From the NCBI GenBank assembly GCA_947472635.1, contig CANJDY010000004.1, forward strand, positions 1-31,093: a DNA stretch of 31,093 nt. The letters are read 5' to 3'. The position numbers were made by a program, and so were the translations under genes. This document shows positions 25,196-31,093 of the stretch, piece after piece. The notes beneath the pieces were generated by a model that was not told where the DNA came from, searched no databases, and worked only from the letters and a program-made list of their open reading frames with translations. Numbering within the stretch: the stretch's first letter is position 1; each line of letters begins with the position of its first letter. Source of the DNA: Chitinophagaceae bacterium (GTDB taxonomy: Bacteria; Bacteroidota; Bacteroidia; Chitinophagales; Chitinophagaceae).

Positions 25196-27424
25196 ATGAA
25201 AAAAATATTGCTACTTTCATTTATTCTTGTGTCTTCTTTATTATGTTTTGCACAACCAGGTTCCATTTCAAAAAAAGTAGATTCTGTATTGAGGCTGATG
25301 ACGATAGAAGAAAAGATTGGGCAATTGAATCAATATACGGGTGATTTAACTGCAACGGGTCCTATTACATTTAGCGGAGATAAGCCAATGGAGATTAGTG
25401 CTGGACGCGTTGGGTCGATGCTCAATATTTTGGGGGTAGCGCATACTAGGCAATACCAGGATTTGGCTATGCAGTCGCGATTAAAAATACCCTTATTATT
25501 TGGTCAGGATGTAATACATGGATTTAAGACCACTTTTCCTATTCCTTTGGCGGAAGCAGCAAGCTGGGATTTGGAGGCCATGGAGTTGTCTGCAAGAATT
25601 GCAGCTACGGAAGCGAGTGCGAGTGGCATTCATTGGACTTTTGCACCAATGGTGGATATAGCTAGAGATCCTCGATGGGGAAGAGTCATGGAAGGTGCTG
25701 GCGAAGATCCTTATTTGGGATCAGCCATTGCCTATGCAAGGGTAAAGGGCTTTCAGGGCAATCGGTTGGGGGCCATTAATTCTGTGATGGCCTGTGTTAA
25801 ACATTTTGCCGCTTATGGCGCAGCCATTGGAGGAAGAGACTACAATTCAGTAGATATGAGTGAGCGTCTTTTATGGGAAGTATATTTGCCGCCTTTTAAA
25901 GCGGCCCTTAATGCTGGTGCTGCCAGTTTTATGAATTCTTTCAATGATTTAAATGGTGTTCCAGCTACTGGGAATAAATATTTACAGCGAGATATTTTAA
26001 AGGGCAAATGGAATTTCAAGGGATTTGTGGTAAGTGATTGGGGCTCTATCGGTGAAATGATCAATCATGGTAATGTTGCCAATGAGTATGAAGCTGCTTT
26101 ATCTGCTATTACAGCGGGCTGTGATATGGATATGGAAAGCCGAAATTATAAAAACAACCTTTCACAATTAGTAACTGATAAAAAAATATCCATCTACTTG
26201 GTCGATGATGCCGTAAAGCGAATCTTACAAAAAAAATTCGAAATGGGTTTATTTGATGACCCTTATAAATATTGTAATGTTCAACGTGAGCAGGAGGCTT
26301 TGAACAATCCTGCCCATACCCTAGCTGCTCGGCAAATTGCAGCAAAGAGTATTGTATTACTAAAAAATGAACATCAATTGTTGCCTTTATCCAAAGACAC
26401 CAAAACCATTGCCTTTATTGGCCCATTGGTAAAACCCCTCAAACAAAACAAGGGTTTTTGGGATGTAGAAATACCTGGCGTTGATTCAAATTTTATTGTA
26501 TCACAGTGGAAGGGAGTACAAAATAAACTGGGCGGCCATTCAAAGCTATTGTATGCAAAAGGTTGCGATATTGAAGGAGATAGCAAAGCAGGTTTTGCGG
26601 AAGCCATCGAAATAGCCAAGCAGGCGGATGTGGTCATTCTAAGTATTGGTGAAAAAAGGGATATGAGCGGAGAGGCAAAAAGCCGGAGTAATATTAATAT
26701 TCCAGGAGTTCAGGAAGATTTACTAAAAGAGTTGTTAGCGACTGGGAAACCCTTGGTAGTGTTGATCAATGCAGGCCGACCATTGGTATTCAATTATACC
26801 GCTGATAATGCGCCAGCTATTCTGTATACTTGGTGGCTGGGTAGTGAGGCGGGGAATGCCATTGCAGACGTGTTGTTTGGCGATTACAATCCTTCTGCCA
26901 AATTACCGATGAGTTTCCCCCGAAGTGTTGGACAAATTCCTATTTTTTATAGTCATTTTAATACTGGCCGACCAGCCAAAAGTGATGACAATCATAATTA
27001 CAATTCTTCTTACACAGACCTTTCTATTTTTCCAAAATATGCTTTTGGATATGGGTTGAGCTATACCAATTTTGACTATAGTAATTTATCACTGAGTAAA
27101 AATAAAATTACGGAAAATGAAAAAATTGAAGTGTCGCTAACGATTAAGAATACGGGAAAATATGCCGGGGAAGAAATTGTTCAGTTGTATTTGTGCGATA
27201 AGGTAGGCTCTATAGTAAGGCCTGTGAAAGAGCTAAAAGATTTTGTTAAAATAAAATTGGGTGCAGGTGAAAGTAAACGCATCAAATTTGTCATTGACAA
27301 GGAAAAATTATCTTTCTATAACCAGTCATTGCAATGGGTAACTGAACCAGGCGATTTCGACTTGATGATTGGCGCTTCATCTGAAGATATTCGCTTAAAA
27401 GGGAGTTTCGAATTAAAAAAATAA
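25196..27424 (+). CDS. GH3 beta-glucosidase, periplasmic (BglX-like)
   Basis: The 742-residue exo-acting beta-glucosidase should release glucose from imported gluco-oligosaccharides. The ATG at 25196 gives a clean signal peptide (MKKILLLSFILVSSLLCFAQ); the longer in-frame extension from 25127 overlaps the GH30 gene and is rejected. The N-terminal barrel shows FGQDVIHGFKTTFPIPL, APMVDIARDPRWGRVMEGAGEDPYLG (here in two overlapping parts), KHFAAYGA, and the nucleophile D281 in FVVSDWGS. The alpha/beta sandwich (about 385-600) and a C-terminal fibronectin-III-like domain (KIEVSLTIKNTGKYAGEEIVQLYL) complete the standard three-domain layout. It is the last gene of the PUL. No clear terminator follows. 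Confidence 0.95.
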   Translation: MKKILLLSFILVSSLLCFAQPGSISKKVDSVLRLMTIEEKIGQLNQYTGDLTATGPITFSGDKPMEISAGRVGSMLNILGVAHTRQYQDLAMQSRLKIPLLFGQDVIHGFKTTFPIPLAEAASWDLEAMELSARIAATEASASGIHWTFAPMVDIARDPRWGRVMEGAGEDPYLGSAIAYARVKGFQGNRLGAINSVMACVKHFAAYGAAIGGRDYNSVDMSERLLWEVYLPPFKAALNAGAASFMNSFNDLNGVPATGNKYLQRDILKGKWNFKGFVVSDWGSIGEMINHGNVANEYEAALSAITAGCDMDMESRNYKNNLSQLVTDKKISIYLVDDAVKRILQKKFEMGLFDDPYKYCNVQREQEALNNPAHTLAARQIAAKSIVLLKNEHQLLPLSKDTKTIAFIGPLVKPLKQNKGFWDVEIPGVDSNFIVSQWKGVQNKLGGHSKLLYAKGCDIEGDSKAGFAEAIEIAKQADVVILSIGEKRDMSGEAKSRSNINIPGVQEDLLKELLATGKPLVVLINAGRPLVFNYTADNAPAILYTWWLGSEAGNAIADVLFGDYNPSAKLPMSFPRSVGQIPIFYSHFNTGRPAKSDDNHNYNSSYTDLSIFPKYAFGYGLSYTNFDYSNLSLSKNKITENEKIEVSLTIKNTGKYAGEEIVQLYLCDKVGSIVRPVKELKDFVKIKLGAGESKRIKFVIDKEKLSFYNQSLQWVTEPGDFDLMIGASSEDIRLKGSFELKK

Positions 27425-27447
27425 GGAGTCATTTGAAATGTTATTTC

Positions 27448-27480
27448 TTGATATCCTTAAAATCAAATCAACTACCTTTG
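27448..27480 (+). promoter_or_regulatory. Promoter-like motif for the small secreted protein gene
   Basis: TTG at 27448-27450, a 22-bp spacer, then TACCTTTG at 27473-27480, a full -7 match. Transcription would begin around 27485-27488, exactly where the signal-peptide coding frame begins. This would imply a leaderless or nearly leaderless message. Confidence 0.42.
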
Positions 27481-27484
27481 TATT

Positions 27485-27871
27485 CTGAAAAAATATTCCG
27501 CCATATTATTCCTCAGCATTTATCTGTTTTCTACATCAGTAGCTGCAGAGTTAGTGAAGCTGCCCGTGGTTTTTCAGCACTATATTGAGCACAAGCAAGA
27601 GGATAAAAATATTTCAATTCTTTCATTCCTGAATATGCACTATCTCTGTGGAAGTCCAAAGGATAAGGATTATGAAAGAGATATGCAGTTGCCATTTAAA
27701 AGTTCAAGCGTTTATATTGTAGCATCGATTTCCGATTTTGTACCAGTAACGTTTCAGTTTTCTTTATTAAAGCCTATTGAAATCGACCAAAAGAAATTAT
27801 ACGGATATTTCATTACTTCCATACCTTCTTCTAGCATCGCCTCTATTTGGCAGCCGCCCAAATCTTGTTAG
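27485..27871 (+). CDS. Small secreted protein upstream of the CzcA-type pump; unusual start
   Basis: The frame encodes about 128 residues. The first ATG/GTG/TTG in frame is the GTG at 27554, but upstream codons read KKYSAILFLSIYLFSTSVAA followed by ELVKLP, a textbook signal peptide. The frame is open from 27461 (stop codon at 27458) with no ATG, GTG or TTG before it; CTG at 27485 or ATT at 27482 are the only near-start codons next to KKY. The mature part has His/Glu/Asp-rich stretches (HYIEHKQEDKNISILSFLNMHYL, in two pieces; KDKDYERDMQLPFKSS) and ends SIWQPPKSC. I recall similar small proteins with IWQPP-type ends just before CusA/CzcA genes in Bacteroidota, but could not check. A periplasmic metal-related role is a guess from position. 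Confidence 0.6.
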   Translation: MKKYSAILFLSIYLFSTSVAAELVKLPVVFQHYIEHKQEDKNISILSFLNMHYLCGSPKDKDYERDMQLPFKSSSVYIVASISDFVPVTFQFSLLKPIEIDQKKLYGYFITSIPSSSIASIWQPPKSC

Positions 27872-27879
27872 TTTTATTT

Positions 27880-27910
27880 TTTGAAAGCAGGCAAAGGTTT
27901 CACAACTTTG
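27880..27910 (+). promoter_or_regulatory. Candidate promoter for the CzcA-type pump gene
   Basis: TTTG at 27880-27883, a 19-bp spacer, and CAACTTTG at 27903-27910 (one base off TAnnTTTG). Transcription would begin near 27916, about 58 nt before the ATG at 27975. The spacing is ideal but the -7 element is imperfect. Confidence 0.35.
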
Positions 27911-27974
27911 TGCTATTAACATTTTTGCCACACAGTAAAGGCTAATTTTACATTTTTTTATTTAAAAGACAATT

Positions 27975-30900
27975 ATGCTACATGCGATAATTGGGTTTGC
28001 TATCAAAAACAAACTCATTGTTGGACTGTTTATCATAGCCCTTATAGGTTATGGTAGTTATCAGTTCACCAAACTCCCTATTGATGCGGTACCAGATATC
28101 ACTAATAACCAGGTACAGGTGATTACCATTGCCCCTTCTTTTGGCGCTACAGATATTGAGCGGCTAGTAACTTTTCCTATCGAGCAAGCCAATAACAATA
28201 TCTCTGGTTTAAAGGAAATAAGAAGTTTTTCGAGGTTTGGATTGTCGTTGGTTACCATCGTATTTGATGACGCCACTGATATTTATTGGGCCCGTCAACA
28301 AGTAGCCGAGCGGCTCCAAAAAGTACAGTCCCAAATTCCGCAGGGAATCGGCTTGCCTGAATTAGGACCGGTGAGTACCGGCCTTGGGGAAATTTACCAA
28401 TACGTGGTAAGGCCGAAAGAAGGGTATGAAAACCAGTATAATGAAACTGATTTAAGAACCATTCAGGATTGGATTGTGCGCCGCCAGTTGTTGGGCGTTA
28501 AGGGGGTAGCGGAGGTTAGTAGTTTTGGCGGTAAATTAAAGCAGTATTCGATAGAAGTGGACCCAAATAAATTGCTTTCCTATAATATTACCATTACGGA
28601 TGTTTTTACGGCATTGGAAAAAAACAATGAAAATACGGGTGGCGCCTATATTGAAAAAGGGCCTGCGGTTTTGTATATCCGATCAGAAGGGTTGGTAGGG
28701 AGCATGGAGGATATTAAAAACATTGCCATTAAAAGAACCAATACCGGAACGCCCTTGTTTATAAGGGATGTGGCGGAAATAAAAATTGGTCATGCCACTC
28801 GCTATGGCGCCATGTGTTACAACGATAAGGGAGAGGTAGCTGGTGCAGTGGTGATGATGCTGAAAGGCGCTAATAGTAGCGATGTAATCAAAAATGTAAA
28901 AGAACGGGTCCTTCAGATACAAAAATCTTTACCGGATGGAGTGGTGATTGAACCATTTTTAGACCGAACCAAGATGGTAGATAACGCTATTGGTACAGTG
29001 GAGAAAAATCTAATGGAAGGGGCTTTGATTGTGGTATTTGTATTGGTATTTTTTCTCGGTAATTTAAGGGCGGGTTTGTTAGTAGCTTCTGTGATACCAC
29101 TAGCGATGTTATTCGCCATTATCATGATGAATCTTTTTGGAGTTAGTGGCAATTTAATGAGCTTAGGTGCATTGGATTTTGGATTAATTGTAGATGGGGC
29201 CGTAATTATTGTTGAGGCGGTGATGCATCAACTTACGCATAGTAAAAAATTTGCCGGCGTTACTAAATTAACTCAACCTCAGATGGATGAAGAAGTAAAC
29301 TTTTCAGCCAGCAAAATGATGAATAGTGCAGTATTCGGGCAAATTATTATCCTAGTGGTTTATTTACCGATCTTTACTTTGCAGGGGATAGAAGGCAAAA
29401 TGTTTAAACCTATGGCACAAACCGTTGCCTTTGCTTTGTTGGGTGCATTCATTCTTTCCCTGACCTATATCCCGATGATGAGTGCGCTTTTCTTAAGCAA
29501 AAAAGTAAAACACCAACCTAATTTTTCTGACAGGTTGATGATACGCGTTGAGCGGCTTTACCAATCGGCATTGAACTGGGTGGTAGGTTTTCCAAAAACA
29601 GTGTTGGTTTCTGTGGTGGGAATGTTTATCATATCTGTTTTCGTATTACTTTCCCTAGGGGGTGAATTTATTCCCGCATTGGAAGAGGGCGATTTTGCGG
29701 TGGATACTAGGGTATTAACTGGCAGTTCATTAAATACTACCATCACTAACACCCAGCAGGCGGCGCATATCCTAAAAACACAGTTCCCCGAAGTGGAGAA
29801 AGTGGTGACTAAAATTGGTAGCGGCGAAGTGCCCACCGATCCGATGCCTATGGAAGCAAGTGATATGATGGTGATTTTAAAACCAAAGTCGGAGTGGACT
29901 TCAGCGAAAACGTTCAATGAATTATCCGAAAAAATGGGCAAGGCCCTTGAGGCGGTTCCGGGCGTTACTGCGGGATTTCAGTTTCCGGTTCAGATGCGGT
30001 TTAATGAGTTGATGACCGGAGCTAGGCAGGATGTAGTGTGTAAAATTTTTGGAGAAAATTTAGATACGCTTGCCGCATATGCTACCAAATTGGGAACGAT
30101 TGTCAATGGGGTAGAAGGAGCAAAAAATTTATATGTGGAACCCGTCTCAGGGATGCCTCAAATTATTATTCATTATAACAGAAATACGATTGCTCAATTT
30201 AACCTCAACATAAATGATATTAATCGAGTGGTCAATACTGCTTTTGCCGGCCAAAGTACCGGCCTATTGTTTGAAGGTGAAAAGCGGTTTGAAGTAGTGG
30301 TTCGCTTAAAGGGAGATTTGAAAAGGGATCTAAAGGATGTCCAAAATTTATTGATTCCTACACCTCAGGGAACTCAAATTCCTTTGTATCAGTTGGCGGA
30401 TGTTCAGATAAAGGATGGTCCTAATCAGATTCAGCGCGAAGATGCCAAGCGTAGAATTGTAGTTGGTTTTAATGTGAGAGGTAGGGATGTACAAACCATT
30501 GTCAATGAATTACAGAAAAAGGTGGATCAGCAATTAAAATTTCCTGCTGGGTATTATGTTACCTATGGGGGTGCTTTCGAAAACCTACATGCAGCTAAAC
30601 AGCGATTGTTGGTAGCGGTACCTGTTTCATTGCTGTTAATTTTTTTGCTACTCTATTTTGCTTTTACTTCCATTAAGCAGGGCTTATTGATTTATTCTGC
30701 TATCCCATTGTCAGCCATTGGGGGTATTTTGTTTTTGGCACTTCGAGGCATGCCTTTCAGTATTAGCGCTGGGGTTGGATTTATTGCATTGTTTGGCGTG
30801 GCGGTATTGAATGGCATTGTGCTAATTGCCGAATTTAATCGATTAAAAAAAGAAGGAATGAAGGATGTGAAACGGATCGTTTTGATGGGTACAAAAGTTA

Positions 30901-31093
30901 GGTTACGTCCTGTATTGATGACAGCCTATGTGGCCTCTTTGGGTTTTCTTCCAATGGCGGTAAGCAATGGTGCGGGAGCAGAAGTACAGCGACCATTGGC
31001 AACGGTGGTGATTGGAGGTTTGTTGATTGCAACTTTCTTAACCCTTTTTGTATTGCCAGTTTTGTACATGGTTTTTGAATCTGGAAATTCCCA
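27975..31093 (+). CDS. CzcA/CusA-family RND heavy-metal efflux pump, 3' end cut off
   Basis: The frame is open from the ATG at 27975 to the window edge (1039 full codons, no stop). This inner-membrane proton-driven pump exports metal ions in a tripartite complex. The N terminus shows a first membrane helix and KLPIDAVPDITNNQVQV, a hallmark of the heavy-metal RND group. The central membrane segment has GALDFGLIVDGAVIIVEA (D401, D407), the motif form described for the Zn/Co/Cd/Ni branches (HME1/2) rather than the Cu/Ag branch. The last helices (FIALFGVAVLNGIVLIAEFNRL, in two parts, and LPVLYMVFE) are present, so the RND core is nearly complete. Bacteroidota versions often continue into a TolC-like outer-membrane domain, which would lie beyond the window. 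The metal cannot be fixed from sequence. Confidence 0.95.
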   Translation, partial: MLHAIIGFAIKNKLIVGLFIIALIGYGSYQFTKLPIDAVPDITNNQVQVITIAPSFGATDIERLVTFPIEQANNNISGLKEIRSFSRFGLSLVTIVFDDATDIYWARQQVAERLQKVQSQIPQGIGLPELGPVSTGLGEIYQYVVRPKEGYENQYNETDLRTIQDWIVRRQLLGVKGVAEVSSFGGKLKQYSIEVDPNKLLSYNITITDVFTALEKNNENTGGAYIEKGPAVLYIRSEGLVGSMEDIKNIAIKRTNTGTPLFIRDVAEIKIGHATRYGAMCYNDKGEVAGAVVMMLKGANSSDVIKNVKERVLQIQKSLPDGVVIEPFLDRTKMVDNAIGTVEKNLMEGALIVVFVLVFFLGNLRAGLLVASVIPLAMLFAIIMMNLFGVSGNLMSLGALDFGLIVDGAVIIVEAVMHQLTHSKKFAGVTKLTQPQMDEEVNFSASKMMNSAVFGQIIILVVYLPIFTLQGIEGKMFKPMAQTVAFALLGAFILSLTYIPMMSALFLSKKVKHQPNFSDRLMIRVERLYQSALNWVVGFPKTVLVSVVGMFIISVFVLLSLGGEFIPALEEGDFAVDTRVLTGSSLNTTITNTQQAAHILKTQFPEVEKVVTKIGSGEVPTDPMPMEASDMMVILKPKSEWTSAKTFNELSEKMGKALEAVPGVTAGFQFPVQMRFNELMTGARQDVVCKIFGENLDTLAAYATKLGTIVNGVEGAKNLYVEPVSGMPQIIIHYNRNTIAQFNLNINDINRVVNTAFAGQSTGLLFEGEKRFEVVVRLKGDLKRDLKDVQNLLIPTPQGTQIPLYQLADVQIKDGPNQIQREDAKRRIVVGFNVRGRDVQTIVNELQKKVDQQLKFPAGYYVTYGGAFENLHAAKQRLLVAVPVSLLLIFLLLYFAFTSIKQGLLIYSAIPLSAIGGILFLALRGMPFSISAGVGFIALFGVAVLNGIVLIAEFNRLKKEGMKDVKRIVLMGTKVRLRPVLMTAYVASLGFLPMAVSNGAGAEVQRPLATVVIGGLLIATFLTLFVLPVLYMVFESGNS

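Noticed and set aside
1..31093. CRISPR arrays, tRNA genes, insertion sequences, phage genes
   Set aside because: No regularly spaced repeats, no cloverleaf-like segments and no transposase or integrase frames were seen; all gaps between genes are short.

Overview
This window reads as a chromosomal segment of a Bacteroidota bacterium, most likely of the Chitinophagaceae/Sphingobacteriia type (the family is inference). Supporting signs are a SusC/SusD pair, lipoproteins with Cys-Lys/Ser after the lipobox, a propeller/Y_Y_Y membrane regulator, almost no Shine-Dalgarno sequences, and several matches to the Bacteroidota promoter pattern TTG-N(18-22)-TAnnTTTG. There are no tRNA or rRNA genes, CRISPR arrays or insertion sequences. 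The first gene (atpE) is cut by the left edge and the last (a CzcA-type RND pump) by the right edge.

Layout. (1) 1-3353: F1Fo ATP synthase genes atpE (3' end), atpF, atpH and atpA, closed by a strong terminator; atpG does not follow atpA. A good consensus promoter lies in the 302-bp atpH-atpA gap. (2) 3628-5190: a single secreted (Tat-type) Gfo/Idh/MocA oxidoreductase with its own terminator. (3) 5318-9112: a glycerol operon, glpK-glpD-glpF, ending in a two-way terminator shared with the convergent regulator gene. (4) 9195-27424: a polysaccharide utilisation locus (PUL). A membrane-spanning one-component regulator (minus strand) diverges from susC-susD and two surface glycan-binding-type lipoproteins. 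After a gap holding a perfect 19-bp hairpin come Calx-beta/GH16, GDPD-GH16 fusion, GH30, GH30 and GH3. (5) 27485-31093: a small secreted protein with no normal start codon, then a CzcA-type metal efflux pump.

How the PUL would work (inference from families). Outer-membrane lipoproteins bind and cut a beta-1,3-glucan (GH16) with beta-1,6 branches (GH30). SusCD imports the oligosaccharides. A periplasmic GH30 and a GH3 beta-glucosidase finish them to glucose. The regulator's periplasmic propeller would sense a fragment, and its cytoplasmic LuxR-type helix-turn-helix would act on the susC promoter. That promoter carries three TGATGTAwT repeats at offsets of 11 and 44 bp. Laminarin or fungal beta-1,3/1,6-glucan are the obvious substrates.

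The most unusual element is the gene at 20610-22157, which joins a glycerophosphodiester phosphodiesterase to a GH16 beta-glucanase in one lipoprotein. It lies about 11 kb from a complete glycerol uptake and oxidation operon. Together they suggest that the real target may be a glucan carrying phosphoglycerol or another phosphodiester, with both the sugar and the glycerol part used. This is a hypothesis, not something the sequence proves.
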